A DNA stretch of 35,848 nt, from IMG/VR virus record IMGVR_UViG_3300031669_000118, positions 1-35,848 of that record. One strand, written 5' to 3'. Source of the stretch: a virus. Under the pieces are notes generated by a model that was not told the origin of the DNA, did no database searches, and worked only from the letters and a program-made list of their open reading frames with translations. Positions 14,710 to 22,310 of the stretch are shown here, piece after piece. The position numbers were made by a program, and so were the translations under genes. Position 1 is the first letter of the stretch. Each line of letters opens with the position of its first letter.

Positions 14710-15144
14710 GCCCGACGCGTCCCCTGGAATTTCGCCCTGGTCGGATATTTGGGAAGGGCCTTTTCGGGAAGGGTCCCCTTTCCCTGGTTTTCCTTCGGTC
14801 CTATGGGACCAGGGTTCGGCGTGTCCGAAGTGGCAAGGCCCGCAACGAATGACGCAATCTTCGCGGACCATTCGCCGCCCTGGTCGGATATGGACCAGTT
14901 GAAGGCCGCGGAAGTCGGGCGGCTTCAGGCAAAGCGGGCAAAGGATAACGTCGCCGTCCCTGGGGCATTCAAGAAGAAGTTCCGCCTTCAGCTTGCGGCG
15001 TTGATATTCCTTCTTCCCGTTTGCCTTCTTCCGTTCGAAGAAGGCGGCCGTATGCTTGACGACCGCCTTCGGTTTCGAACGAAGCGGGGTCCGCCGTTGT
15101 ATCGGGGACCGCTTCAAGACGTCGGCCTGGAAAGCTTGTCCCAT
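14701..15144 (-). CDS. HNH-like nuclease (NinG-type N-terminus)
   Basis: A 147-residue protein. LKRSPIQRRTPLRSKP at 10-25 is the Arg/Pro-rich repeat seen at the start of many phage NinG/HNH proteins. CPLC (C69, C72), LVHIRPGRR with H85, then CGPCHFGH (C101, C104, H105) form a zinc-bound HNH-like site. A possible role is cutting recombination intermediates. Its start overlaps the previous gene by 31 bases and has no good ribosome binding site, so initiation is uncertain. The C-terminal 40 residues are Gly/Ser/Lys-rich and probably disordered. Confidence 0.65.
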   Translation of the reverse strand: MGQAFQADVLKRSPIQRRTPLRSKPKAVVKHTAAFFERKKANGKKEYQRRKLKAELLLECPRDGDVILCPLCLKPPDFRGLQLVHIRPGRRMVREDCVIRCGPCHFGHAEPWSHRTEGKPGKGDPSRKGPSQISDQGEIPGDASGLT

Positions 15145-16010
15145 TCAGGGTCGGACGGGTTGGCCTTCTTCTTCGAATATGCCTGGACCTTCTTCCAGGC
15201 GGCTTCCAGGTCCTTCAGTTCGTCGGGCCGTGTCACGCCGCAAGCGGTCGCGACTTCCGCGGGGTTGACGGGCGGGACCAGTTTCCCCGCCCTGGTCAAT
15301 AGGTCCCCGACGTGTTTGACGGGGTTCGCGGGCGGCGGCGGGTCCTTCGATACTTCCGCGGACGGCGGGGCGGCTTGTCGTTGACCTGGGGGCCGCTGGT
15401 CGGGCTTTGCCGCGGTTGCCTGGGCGGGTTTCGCCGCCGTGGTTTTCGTCGGGCCCGCCAGGAAGTTGTCAAGGGATTGTTCGACGGCCTTCCAGTATTT
15501 CCCCAGGATACGGGCCCAGGTTTCGGGGTCCAGGGCCAGTTCTTCCAGGTTGACGTCGGACTGGCAAGTCAACAAGTTCCCGACCTGGGCGATTGCCGTT
15601 TGTCCTTCAATGGAAAGCCGCTTGACGCCTTCCAGGGCCAGGTCGTCTTCCAGGCTTCGCTTCCAGGAACCGCCCCCGCCGCCAGGTTGCTTCCTGGAAA
15701 CGGGTTGCCCCTGGTCGTCATATACCTGGACAATGGTTCGGTCGGGCCCGTAATCGCTTTCGGGCCTGGGGCGTTCTTCGACGTCGGCGATTATGCTTCC
15801 CTTGCCGCGGACGAAGGTCTTCAATTCCTGGTTGAATATGGTCATTCGAAGGGGCTTGTTCGCCAGCGGGTCGCCTTCAGGAAGGGAAAGGTTGACGGCC
15901 TGGACGCGGTCAAGCGACTTCGTTCCCTGGGAATATGGGACGTCAAGTTCGAAGTGGTCAAGCTGAAGTCGTTGTTTTGAAAGTGTCGTTCCTTTCGGTC
16001 GGTCGGCCAT
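15114..16010 (-). CDS. Hypothetical protein, possible DNA-binding accessory
   Basis: A 298-residue protein with a folded N-terminal 190 residues, a Pro/Ala/Lys-rich disordered linker (about 190-235) and a helical C-terminal domain (about 240-295). VKRLSIEGQTAIAQVGNLL recalls the R-x-x-SIxRQ-x-A segment of some phage recombination proteins, but the match is weak. The start at 16010 has a GGGGG site and a TAATG overlap with the upstream gene. It lies in the early region near a DUF932 and a Spo11-like gene. Function unknown. Confidence 0.6.
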   Translation of the reverse strand: MADRPKGTTLSKQRLQLDHFELDVPYSQGTKSLDRVQAVNLSLPEGDPLANKPLRMTIFNQELKTFVRGKGSIIADVEERPRPESDYGPDRTIVQVYDDQGQPVSRKQPGGGGGSWKRSLEDDLALEGVKRLSIEGQTAIAQVGNLLTCQSDVNLEELALDPETWARILGKYWKAVEQSLDNFLAGPTKTTAAKPAQATAAKPDQRPPGQRQAAPPSAEVSKDPPPPANPVKHVGDLLTRAGKLVPPVNPAEVATACGVTRPDELKDLEAAWKKVQAYSKKKANPSDPEWDKLSRPTS

Positions 16011-16750
16011 TATAGGACCCCCGTTCCGACGGTCTTGACGACCGCCCTGTATTGCGGGCAACGCGGGTTCGTGCAACGGATAGCGTCACGGTATCGGTTG
16101 AAGGCGGTCCGCTTCAGCGGCCGTTCGCAACCAGGGCAAGCCCCGCGGTCAATGTCGTCCTGGAACCGCTTCGGGTCGGGGCGGGCGGGAAGGTCGGCCC
16201 GCATGGTCGCCAGGTCTTCTTCCTTGTCTTCTTCGGTCGCTTCCCCTTCGCCTTCGTTCAAGTGGACCAGTTCGGCGGGCTTCCCGTCGCATTCGTCCTT
16301 CGGGCAATCTTCGAAACAACGGGGATAATTCCCCAGGTGTTCGACGTCACAAACGCGGGGTTCCCCCTGGTCCCCGCCAGGCTCATTCGGACCCTTGTCG
16401 TCGCCGTCATGGGCGGCGTCGTGACCTTCCCCCTGGGGCGGTTCCGCGGGCCCTGGGGCGGGCGGTTCATTCTTCCCCTGGTCGGCGGTCGGAAAGCTGT
16501 CAACGTCGGCCCAGGTCTTACATTCGACGACGCGGTCGGAACCTTCTTCTTCCCCGAACTTCGGGGTCCCTTCGCATTCGCCGAATTCGAACGCGCAAGT
16601 ATCGCAAAGGTTCGCGCCTTCTTCGGCTTTGCCCCCTTCAGGCTTCGGGACGTTGACCGTGGTCTTCGTCGTGGAAGGGGCCTTTTGTTGTTGGGACTTG
16701 CGGGCGTCCTTCTTTTCCTTCTTCTGTGCTTTGGTCAATGGTTTCGTCAT
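16010..16750 (-). CDS. Acidic multi-zinc-knuckle protein
   Basis: A 246-residue protein: a Lys/Gln-rich N-terminus, a CDTC...C...C cluster (C49, C52, C59, C77), a Pro/Gly/Glu/Asp-rich low-complexity middle, a second Cys group (CDVEHLGNYPRCFEDC) and a C-terminal zinc ribbon (CPGCERP...CTNPRC). I chose Met at 16750 because GGGGG lies 8 bases upstream; the Met at 16756 is only 3 bases from it. The repeated Cys clusters suggest several metal sites. A related C-x2/6-C pattern occurs in the next gene upstream. Function unknown. Confidence 0.65.
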   Translation of the reverse strand: MTKPLTKAQKKEKKDARKSQQQKAPSTTKTTVNVPKPEGGKAEEGANLCDTCAFEFGECEGTPKFGEEEGSDRVVECKTWADVDSFPTADQGKNEPPAPGPAEPPQGEGHDAAHDGDDKGPNEPGGDQGEPRVCDVEHLGNYPRCFEDCPKDECDGKPAELVHLNEGEGEATEEDKEEDLATMRADLPARPDPKRFQDDIDRGACPGCERPLKRTAFNRYRDAIRCTNPRCPQYRAVVKTVGTGVL

Positions 16751-16765
16751 GTTCATTTCCCCCTT

Positions 16766-18076
16766 TTATTTCGTTCTGATTGTGGTCGTTCGGTCGTTGT
16801 AGAATTCGACGCCAGGAATGACGGCGGTCCCCTTGCTGGACCTGGCCTTCGCGTTCAACGTTTGCATATCGGGAAGCTTGTATTCGTCCGAAAGGGCCGT
16901 CATGTCCACGACGCGGGCCTTCCAGTTGTCCCTTCCCCCCAGGGTCCCCAGGTCGGTTCGGGTCCGTTCGGGCGGCGGGGCGACGTGTTCAAGGGTCCCC
17001 AGGGGAACGTCGAATTCCCCCGTCCCCGTGAACTTCGCTTCGTCCCTGGCAAGCCTGGCCTTTTCGTCTTCAATCCGACGCGCTTCCGCGGCGGCGACCC
17101 TGGCCTGGCGGTCGTATGTTTGAACCTGGTCCCTGGTCAATCGGTCGGCTTCCAGGACGGGAAACATTATGTCGTTGAATGCCTGGTTGACCAGGTCAAG
17201 CTTTGCCTTCAGGGGCCCGACCAGTTCGGTCTTCCTGGCGTTCATGGCCTTTCGACAAGTCAAGATGATTGCCAGGTCGTTCGTCGCGGGCTTCAGGTCT
17301 TCGTTCGTGGCAATGACCCGCGTCTTCGCGAACTGAAGAAGGGACGCGGCTTCCTGGTAAAGCGCGAACAATTCAGGGGCGGGCTTGTTGACCTGGCGTT
17401 CAATCGTTACCAGGGCGGCGGGCTTGCCTTGTTCGACCGCCTTTTGTTCGTCCCAAAGTGCTTCGACGTGTTCGCCTTCCGTCGGCCCTTCGTCCTGGGC
17501 GACGTTGCTATACCCTGGACAAGTCGGGGCGGTCGTGTCGTCTTCGTTGAATTCGCCGTCCAGTTCGGCCAGTTCTTCTTCCTTCGCGCAACCCCCGTCG
17601 GAAGGATTGTCCCAGGGACCAGTCGGCCCATATCCGAAGACGCAATCCGAAGGACAATTATATTTGACCTGGGGCGGGGCCTGGTCGAATAGACTGGCGA
17701 CCTGGGCGACGGGCGGGGTTTCGACGGGGCCGAAGTCCAGTTCGGGAACGGGCTTGACCATTATCGAACCCGCGGGAATGGTTCGAACGCGGTCCCTGAA
17801 GGCGGCGACTTCCGCTTCGGGGACGTCCAGGGCGACGACGACGGCTTCGACGTGCCCGTGTTCGGTTGGGGCCTTGACGTGGAAGTCCAGCCCCAGGGGT
17901 TCGGCCGTGAAGTATGAATATTCGCGGCCAGTTGGTTCGCCCGTTTCTTGTTTGATATATCGAACCTTGACGATTGAAACGGGCGGGGCGGCTTCGGCCG
18001 CCTGGCGTTCCGCTATACATTGCGGACAACCTTCAGTCAATTCGAATTCCCCATGCTTACAATGCCCCTTGCTCAT
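16766..18076 (-). CDS. Large coiled-coil protein with zinc motifs
   Basis: A 436-residue protein. The N-terminus has HCKHGEFELTEGCPQC (zinc ribbon); a Cys-rich insert lies near 170-215 (CPSDC...CAKEEE...CPGY). Residues 235-350 are a long helix/coiled coil containing ARVAAAEARRIEDEKARLARDE. The C-terminus ends PGVEFYNDRTTTIRTK, an ending I associate with a recurrent phage helical family, not firmly identified. The start at 18076 follows AAGGGGGTT; an upstream extension overlaps the previous gene. A scaffold-like early role is possible. Function unknown. Confidence 0.65.
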   Translation of the reverse strand: MSKGHCKHGEFELTEGCPQCIAERQAAEAAPPVSIVKVRYIKQETGEPTGREYSYFTAEPLGLDFHVKAPTEHGHVEAVVVALDVPEAEVAAFRDRVRTIPAGSIMVKPVPELDFGPVETPPVAQVASLFDQAPPQVKYNCPSDCVFGYGPTGPWDNPSDGGCAKEEELAELDGEFNEDDTTAPTCPGYSNVAQDEGPTEGEHVEALWDEQKAVEQGKPAALVTIERQVNKPAPELFALYQEAASLLQFAKTRVIATNEDLKPATNDLAIILTCRKAMNARKTELVGPLKAKLDLVNQAFNDIMFPVLEADRLTRDQVQTYDRQARVAAAEARRIEDEKARLARDEAKFTGTGEFDVPLGTLEHVAPPPERTRTDLGTLGGRDNWKARVVDMTALSDEYKLPDMQTLNAKARSSKGTAVIPGVEFYNDRTTTIRTK

Positions 18077-18204
18077 TTGGAACCCCCTTCCTTTCGAACA
18101 TAGACTTCGCCACAATTCGGACATAGCTTTCGGTCGAAAGCGGGCCAGGCCGAAACGTGGTTCGATTTGTTCGAACAAGTGAATTTGTCTTCCTTTCCGT
18201 TCAT
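18073..18204 (-). CDS. Tiny zinc-finger protein (43 residues)
   Basis: A 43-residue protein with C10, H16, C28 and C31 (FTCSNKSNH...LCPNCGEVYV), a minimal zinc finger. It overlaps the next gene by ATGA. The start at 18204 follows AAGGAAGGAAAGG. It is the first gene after the promoter at 18259-18288 and so should be expressed early. The longer frame starting at 18288 runs back across the promoter and is rejected. Confidence 0.6.
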   Translation of the reverse strand: MNGKEDKFTCSNKSNHVSAWPAFDRKLCPNCGEVYVRKEGGSK

Positions 18205-18232
18205 GTCTTCCTTTCCTTCCTTTTCGTTATTT

Positions 18233-18258
18233 GGGGCCAGGCTTTGACCCCTGGCCCC
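18233..18258. repeat. GC-rich hairpin GGGGCCAGG/CCTGGCCCC
   Basis: A perfect 9-base inverted repeat with an 8-base loop lies just downstream of the -10 box of the promoter at 18259-18288 and overlaps the expected transcript start. It has no T-run on either side. It belongs to a set of similar hairpins in the gene gaps at 19637, 22261, 33105 and 34251. It could be a weak terminator, an RNA-stabilising hairpin or an operator. Confidence 0.6.
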
Positions 18259-18288
18259 ATTGTATCGCCGTTGTAATGCCCTTGTCAA
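18259..18288 (-). promoter_or_regulatory. Sigma70-like early promoter
   Basis: On the minus strand TTGACA (18283-18288), an 18-base spacer and TACAAT (18259-18264). The start of the spacer, GGGCATTACA, is shared with the promoter at 21976-22004, so both may be controlled together. It should drive the zinc-finger and coiled-coil genes toward 14.7 kb. Confidence 0.7.
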
Positions 18289-18294
18289 GTCGTG

Positions 18295-18723
18295 TCAATT
18301 CAAGCGGGCCTTCATTTCGGGGTCGTCCTTCGCCCTTTCCTGAAGGACGGCGACGACGGATAGGTCAACGTAATGGACGCCAGGGCGACCGTGAAGGACG
18401 GCCCAAAGTTGAAGGGTCGGGTTCCCTTCGAATGCCTGGCGAAGTTCTTCCCGTTCGTTTGCCTGGCGGTCGAATTCCAGAAGCTTCGCGTGTTCTTCTT
18501 CCAGGCGCGCCAGGAAAGCGCGGCGTTCCCGACGGCGTTCCAGGAAGCGGCCGACCAGGTTCCAGCGGGCGGGCGTCTTCGGGGCTTCCGCCCAAAGCTT
18601 CTTCGCGCAAGTCTTACAAATGCCGCTGGTCGTTCCCGTGACCCCCTGGCCGTCCTTCGTCCCCATGTCCGCCCCGCACCATGCGCAAACGACGTTCATT
18701 GTGGTTTCGAATTCCTTCTTCAT
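18295..18723 (-). CDS. Zinc-finger / coiled-coil protein
   Basis: A 142-residue protein. VVCAWCGADMG...ICKTC gives C13, C16, C36 and C39 as a zinc ribbon. Residues 60-105 are a charged coiled coil (FLERRRERRAFLARLEEEHAK). The start at 18723 is chosen because AAAGGGGGG precedes it; an ATG at 18744 overlaps the previous stop but would translate the ribosome binding site itself (KRKGGS). Function unknown; it follows the Spo11-like gene. Confidence 0.65.
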   Translation of the reverse strand: MKKEFETTMNVVCAWCGADMGTKDGQGVTGTTSGICKTCAKKLWAEAPKTPARWNLVGRFLERRRERRAFLARLEEEHAKLLEFDRQANEREELRQAFEGNPTLQLWAVLHGRPGVHYVDLSVVAVLQERAKDDPEMKARLN

Positions 18724-18740
18724 GCTTCCCCCCTTTCGTT

Positions 18741-19607
18741 TCATTGATAGCGGTCCTTCATGTCTTCGATTGCCTGGCGAATTTCGCCGCGTTCTTCTTC
18801 GTCCTGGTCCTTCATATCGTCCCAGGCTTGCCAGTCCGTGACTTCGCCCTTCACGGCTTCCGCGACCAGGTCAACCAGTTCGCGGGGTTCGATAGCGTCC
18901 AGTTCCCAACATTCGTTCCCGTATCGGGCAATATAACCAGCGGCCCGCGGGTCCTGAATTTTAGTCGGGTTCGGAATAAGGTTGCGGGCCTGGACCTGGT
19001 CGAAGGTCAAGGCGACGCGCTTGACCTGGACGTCGAAAAGGAAGCCCGCGGAATAGGCGTTGAAGCGGTCCTGAAGGTCCCGCGTCATATCAAGGCCCGA
19101 CGGGTCATGGTCCCCCAGGTGAAGAATGACGACCTTTTCCGCTTCGCCGCGGTTCTTCTGGAAGCGGCGGACGGCGTCGTTGATATAGGAAAAGGACGAA
19201 TATCCCCTGGACGGGGCGACGATAGTGTTCAAGTCTTCCACGGCCCCCGCGATAACCTGGGAAAGCGCGTCCTTTTCGACCCAGGCTTCGCAATAGGTTT
19301 CCTGGGTTGACCAGGTCCGACGGAAGTTTCGGTTTTCGCAAGTCCAGACGGCGGCTTCCAGGAAGTCCAGGGGACTATCGAAGGCGCGGTCTTCAATGGA
19401 CCTTGAACGGTCCACGATACGGCGGTCGTCCACTTCCCGCGCTTCCCTGGCCTTGACCAGTTGGGCGGAAAGGCCGTTGTATGCGGAACGGCGGTTCGGG
19501 ATAAGGCCCGCGGCGACCAGCCTGTAATAAATTTGTCGAAGCGTCAAGGCCATGTCATATTGACGAATGACCCCGTTCACGGCGTTTACAGTGTCTTGAT
19601 AATTCAT
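18741..19607 (-). CDS. Spo11/TopoVI-A-like 'Topo mini-A' protein
   Basis: A 288-residue protein that looks like a shortened A subunit of type IIB topoisomerases. LTLRQIYYRLV (21-31) matches the RxIYY catalytic tyrosine motif of the 5Y-CAP domain (Y27 or Y28). A Toprim domain follows: E111 in AWVEKDAL, a conserved SRGYSS segment, and LGDHDPSGLDM with D166 and D168. TopoVI-A and Spo11 make double-strand breaks by 5' phosphotyrosine attack. No B-subunit ATPase is encoded nearby. Free-standing 'Mini-A' proteins have been reported in mobile elements; their job is unknown. The start follows GAAAGGGGGAAA. Confidence 0.75.
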   Translation of the reverse strand: MNYQDTVNAVNGVIRQYDMALTLRQIYYRLVAAGLIPNRRSAYNGLSAQLVKAREAREVDDRRIVDRSRSIEDRAFDSPLDFLEAAVWTCENRNFRRTWSTQETYCEAWVEKDALSQVIAGAVEDLNTIVAPSRGYSSFSYINDAVRRFQKNRGEAEKVVILHLGDHDPSGLDMTRDLQDRFNAYSAGFLFDVQVKRVALTFDQVQARNLIPNPTKIQDPRAAGYIARYGNECWELDAIEPRELVDLVAEAVKGEVTDWQAWDDMKDQDEEERGEIRQAIEDMKDRYQ

Positions 19608-19636
19608 TGTGTAGATTTCCCCCTTTCAACCACGAA

Positions 19637-19664
19637 GGGCCCCAGGTTTCGCGTCCTGGGGCCC
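19637..19664. repeat. Perfect GC-rich hairpin GGGCCCCAGG/CCTGGGGCCC
   Basis: A 10-base perfect inverted repeat with an 8-base loop in the gap between the DUF932 gene and the Spo11-like gene. No T-run follows on the minus strand. It may attenuate transcription or protect the 3' end of the DUF932 message. It is the clearest member of a hairpin family in this genome. Confidence 0.7.
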
Positions 19665-19680
19665 CTGGCGGGCGTTCCTG

Positions 19681-20763
19681 TTATTTCCGAAGACCTTCGT
19701 TCAATACCTTCGCGGCGACCCTTTCCAGGTGATACTTGTCTTCGCCCTGGTATCCCTGGGCGGCCCTGGTCAATGAGTTGGTCACGCCGAACAAGGTGTT
19801 TTCGGGTTCGGTCAAGAAGGCGTCCATTGCCGCCTTGAAGTCGTCCTGGGTCATTTCGTTGGTCTTGTCCTTCGCGACCCGTTCCAGGTAGTTGAAGGGG
19901 TCGTCAATGGCCTTTTCCAGCGAAGCCTTGAACTGTGATAATACCTTCGTGCTTTCCAGCTTCGTTTCTTCAATGGTCGCCTTGACCTGGTCCCGAAGCT
20001 TGTTCGTGTCCCCGACGTGACGGAAGCGACGCATTCCGCCGCCTTCCCCGCCGCCGATAAGGGCGTTCGAACATTTCAGACGCCAAACGACGCCCGCGAT
20101 TGTGACGGACCGAAGGCCGACTTCAGAATTCGAAATGTGAAGGCCAGTCTGGACCACGTCGCCGACCCTGATTTCTTCTTCCGTGTTCGGCCAGGTGATT
20201 GACAAATGAAGGACCTGGTCGTCGGTATGATACCAGCGGACGGTCCCGTCGCCGATATAGGGTTCGGCGATTGTCAAAAGTTCCAGGTCGTCGAACGGTT
20301 CGAAGTCGGCGGACATAAGCGCGCGGACCTTGTTTTCGTCAATGATACGAAGAAGAACTTCCTTGTCGTAGTGGTTTTGAATAAGCCAATTCAGGTTCAA
20401 GATTTGAAGCTTCGGCGGAAGCTTTTCGAAGGTCCGCTTCGCGAAGTCCAGGCGGGACAATAGTTGCCCGTGTGCATGGGGAAGAAGGCCGACGCCTGGG
20501 TCCTGGGGACGGGGGTCGTTCGGGTCCTTGAAGGGGACCAGGGCCCCGCCCGTTCCTTCTTCGATAACATACTGGAAAAGCGGAAGTTTGGTCGTTCGGT
20601 CGAACGGGTTATGGTCCGCGGACCACTGGCGGGCTTCCCCGATAACGTCGGCAAAGGCGACTTCGCGCTGGTTCAAGCGGCGAATGTTTTCGCGGACGCG
20701 GGCCTTTTCGGTTTCATTCAGGACGGTTCCCTTTTCGTTAGTGTGTCTGATTTCGGTTGTCAT
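19681..20763 (-). CDS. DUF932 (phage/plasmid-like) protein
   Basis: A 360-residue protein of the DUF932 type found on phages and plasmids. Diagnostic stretches are VRALMSADFEPFDDLELL (about 148-165), the WYHTDDQVLHLSI strand, and GLHISNSEVGLRSVTIAGVV followed by WRLKCSNALI (about 207-238). The C-terminal third is helical (SLEKAIDDPFNYLERV). The biochemical role is not established; associations with DNA recombination have been suggested. Its ribosome binding site AAAGGGAGAT is one of the few places where a GAG triplet is kept. Length is typical. Confidence 0.85.
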   Translation of the reverse strand: MTTEIRHTNEKGTVLNETEKARVRENIRRLNQREVAFADVIGEARQWSADHNPFDRTTKLPLFQYVIEEGTGGALVPFKDPNDPRPQDPGVGLLPHAHGQLLSRLDFAKRTFEKLPPKLQILNLNWLIQNHYDKEVLLRIIDENKVRALMSADFEPFDDLELLTIAEPYIGDGTVRWYHTDDQVLHLSITWPNTEEEIRVGDVVQTGLHISNSEVGLRSVTIAGVVWRLKCSNALIGGGEGGGMRRFRHVGDTNKLRDQVKATIEETKLESTKVLSQFKASLEKAIDDPFNYLERVAKDKTNEMTQDDFKAAMDAFLTEPENTLFGVTNSLTRAAQGYQGEDKYHLERVAAKVLNEGLRK

Positions 20764-20819
20764 TGTTTCGTATCTCCCTTTCGAATTTTATTTCGGGCTT
20801 TCGGCGGTTCCCGTTCCGC

Positions 20820-21023
20820 TTATTGAATTTGATATGTCGTTCCCTTGAACAAGTGTGTCGTTTGACGAAGGCGGCTTCCGCATTGCGGGCACTTCTTTTC
20901 CGAAAGCTTCCCCAGGCGGCGGGGCCAAATGAAGCGGACGTTGCAATTGTGACAACGGCCGCTGATTTCCCGCTTGTAGTCGTGAACGTAACCTGGGTCA
21001 ACCTTCGTCATTTTAGCTTCCAT
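20820..21023 (-). CDS. Zinc-ribbon protein
   Basis: A 67-residue protein. RCHNCNVRF...KKCPQCGSRL provides C24, C27, C45 and C48 in classic zinc-ribbon spacing, with a basic surface. The ribosome binding site is AAAGGGGGT. It precedes the DUF932 gene in transcription order. Nucleic-acid binding is likely but the target is unknown. Confidence 0.7.
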   Translation of the reverse strand: MEAKMTKVDPGYVHDYKREISGRCHNCNVRFIWPRRLGKLSEKKCPQCGSRLRQTTHLFKGTTYQIQ

Positions 21024-21093
21024 TGTTACCCCCTTTCGTTTATTGGGACTTCTTCGCCCCCTTCGGGCCCCGAACTGGTCGGAACGCGAAGGC

Positions 21094-21113
21094 GGGGAAG
21101 GAACCCCTTCCCC
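21094..21113. terminator. Hairpin GGGGAAGG/CCTTCCCC after coiled-coil gene
   Basis: A perfect 8-base stem with a 4-base loop, 5 bases after the stop of the 76-residue gene on the minus strand. No T-run follows, so as a terminator it would be weak; it may stabilise the message end. The 95-base gap here holds nothing else I recognise. Confidence 0.45.
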
Positions 21114-21118
21114 TGGTA

Positions 21119-21349
21119 TTATGACGCGGCTTCGTTCAAGGAATTGACGGCTTCGTCCAGACTGGAAACGGCGTCGTCCATACTGGAAGAAGCGGCTTCG
21201 GAAGCTTCCCCCTTTTCGCCGCCCTGAAGACTTTCGGGCATATTCTCGAAGTATTCTTCTTCTTCTTCCTTCAGGCTTTCCAGTTCTTCCTTCAGGCTTT
21301 CCAGTTGTCCGCTTATGCTTTCCAGGGCCTTTCGACGTGTGTTGTTCAT
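21119..21349 (-). CDS. Small acidic coiled-coil protein
   Basis: A 76-residue protein. Heptad-like SGQLESLKEELESLKEEEEEYF repeats at 11-35 predict a coiled coil, followed by a Ser/Ala/Asp-rich tail with repeated S(S/L)xDxAVxSL units. The start at 21349 follows GAAAGGAAGG; the longer frame overlaps the membrane-protein gene. It lies in the early region. Possible host-interaction factor, otherwise unknown. Confidence 0.6.
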   Translation of the reverse strand: MNNTRRKALESISGQLESLKEELESLKEEEEEYFENMPESLQGGEKGEASEAASSSMDDAVSSLDEAVNSLNEAAS

Positions 21350-21374
21350 TCGTTCCTTCCTTTCGTTTTCTTCG

Positions 21375-21671
21375 TTATAGTTCGGCCACGTTCGACGCCA
21401 ACACGACGCCATAAAAGGCAACGGCCGCGACCAGGCCGACGGCGGTCACGGGTTGCGTCTTCGGGTATCTTCGGCCCAGGCGGGCCAGGCCCCAGGCAAC
21501 CAGGGCGGCGGGAAGTATCTTGACCAGGGGCGACGCCCAGGTTCCAGCGATAGGGGCCAGGACGGGATTGACTTCTTCGAAGCCGTGGTTCACGGCCCAA
21601 AGCGTCAAGAACGCGTCCGTCGCTTGTGCGGCGACGAAGGCCATTCCCAGGATTGCGACCAGTTTCTTCAA
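21375..21671 (-). CDS. DUF5658-like membrane protein
   Basis: A 98-residue protein from a TTG start with an AAGGGGGG site. Three hydrophobic segments (about 3-22, 38-60 and 74-95) predict an inner-membrane protein. QATDAFLTLWAVNHGFEEVNP is the signature of DUF5658 proteins. As a three-segment small membrane protein it could be a holin, but its early position away from the hydrolase argues against a sure call. Confidence 0.7.
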   Translation of the reverse strand: MKKLVAILGMAFVAAQATDAFLTLWAVNHGFEEVNPVLAPIAGTWASPLVKILPAALVAWGLARLGRRYPKTQPVTAVGLVAAVAFYGVVLASNVAEL

Positions 21672-21672
21672 T

Positions 21673-21930
21673 TTACTTCCCCCCTTCGACGGGGACCCAA
21701 TCCCAGGTCCCCGTCCGTATGAATTGTTCTTCCTGGCCCTTGAAGTGTGAAGGGTCGAAGCTTCCGAACTTTTCGCAAGCGTTCAACCACATTCGGAATT
21801 CAATATCGGTCAAGGTTGTCATTGCTTCCAGGATTGCCCGAAGGTTAGCTTTCGGGGCTTCTTCGCGGTATAGGGCCAGCTTGCGATTGATAGCTTCCCA
21901 TTCCTGGACTTTGGCTTCGTTCGTTGTCAT
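21673..21930 (-). CDS. Hypothetical early protein
   Basis: An 85-residue helical protein (MTTNEAKVQEWEAINRKLALYREEAPKANLRA), first gene after the leftward promoter at 21976-22004, with an AAGGGGGATT ribosome binding site. There is no cysteine or membrane segment. Its place suggests very early expression. The family is not recognised. Confidence 0.65.
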   Translation of the reverse strand: MTTNEAKVQEWEAINRKLALYREEAPKANLRAILEAMTTLTDIEFRMWLNACEKFGSFDPSHFKGQEEQFIRTGTWDWVPVEGGK

Positions 21931-21975
21931 TTATTCAATCCCCCTTCCGTCGGGCTAGTCAACCCGACTGTGAAT

Positions 21976-22004
21976 ATGATACTGCTATGTAATGCCCGTG
22001 TCAA
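21976..22004 (-). promoter_or_regulatory. Leftward early promoter
   Basis: On the minus strand TTGACA (21999-22004), a 17-base spacer starting CGGGCATTACA, and TATCAT (21976-21981). It heads the whole leftward early operon and lies beside the divergent plus-strand gene. The spacer sequence shared with the promoter at 18259-18288 suggests a common regulator. Confidence 0.75.
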
Positions 22005-22060
22005 GCCCCCGACCGTTTTCGTGCCTGTGAAATAGCTTCAGGTTGAAAGTATTTAGTAAT

Positions 22061-22074
22061 AGGACTAAAGTCCT
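22061..22074. promoter_or_regulatory. Palindrome AGGACT-AA-AGTCCT before plus-strand gene
   Basis: A perfect inverted repeat of 6-base arms ends 3 bases before the ATG of the plus-strand gene, covering its ribosome binding site. It could be an operator in the divergent control region or an RNA hairpin that hides the start. The surrounding bases (22005-22060) are AT-richer than the rest of the genome. Confidence 0.5.
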
Positions 22075-22077
22075 ACC

Positions 22078-22239
22078 ATGAAGAAAAGGAAGAAGGACCG
22101 CGGTCCGCGCCAGGTGATAATCGTCGGGAACCGTTGTCCAGGTTGCGGAAGGACAACCAGGCGGACGGGGCTTTGTCTTCTGTGTCAATCTACCAGCGGA
22201 CCAGGGGAAGGCCCGCATTTGCGACCTGGCGGCCGCTGA
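22078..22239 (+). CDS. Plus-strand zinc-ribbon protein, candidate regulator
   Basis: A 53-residue frame starts with a very basic MKKRKKDRGPRQ and contains CPGC and CLLC (C20, C23, C33, C36), a compact zinc ribbon. It is the only plus-strand gene I can support. It is divergent from the leftward promoter and convergent with the late operon, ending just before two hairpins. AGGA at 22061 may serve as a ribosome binding site but lies in a palindrome. A DNA-binding switch protein is a reasonable guess. Against it: it is short and lacks the G-run site. Confidence 0.55.
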   Translation: MKKRKKDRGPRQVIIVGNRCPGCGRTTRRTGLCLLCQSTSGPGEGPHLRPGGR

Positions 22240-22260
22240 AGTGGTTCCTGGAAATAGTTC

Positions 22261-22294
22261 GGGCCCCAGGGGAAGCCCGTTTCCCCCAGGGCCC
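22261..22294. terminator. Long GC-rich hairpin after the plus-strand gene
   Basis: GGGCCC and AGGGGAA pair with TTTCCCC and GGGCCC across a 5-base loop with one small internal mismatch, giving about 12 base pairs. It lies between the convergent plus-strand gene and the end of the late operon. It resembles the other GGGCCCCAGG hairpins. Confidence 0.5.
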
Positions 22295-22310
22295 TATCCG
22301 AAAGGAAGAC

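Noticed and set aside
16052-17692. 546-residue open frame on the plus strand
   Set aside because: It lies antisense to two well-supported minus-strand genes with ribosome binding sites and zinc motifs. Long antisense frames are expected here because of the biased codon use, and no start signal is present.
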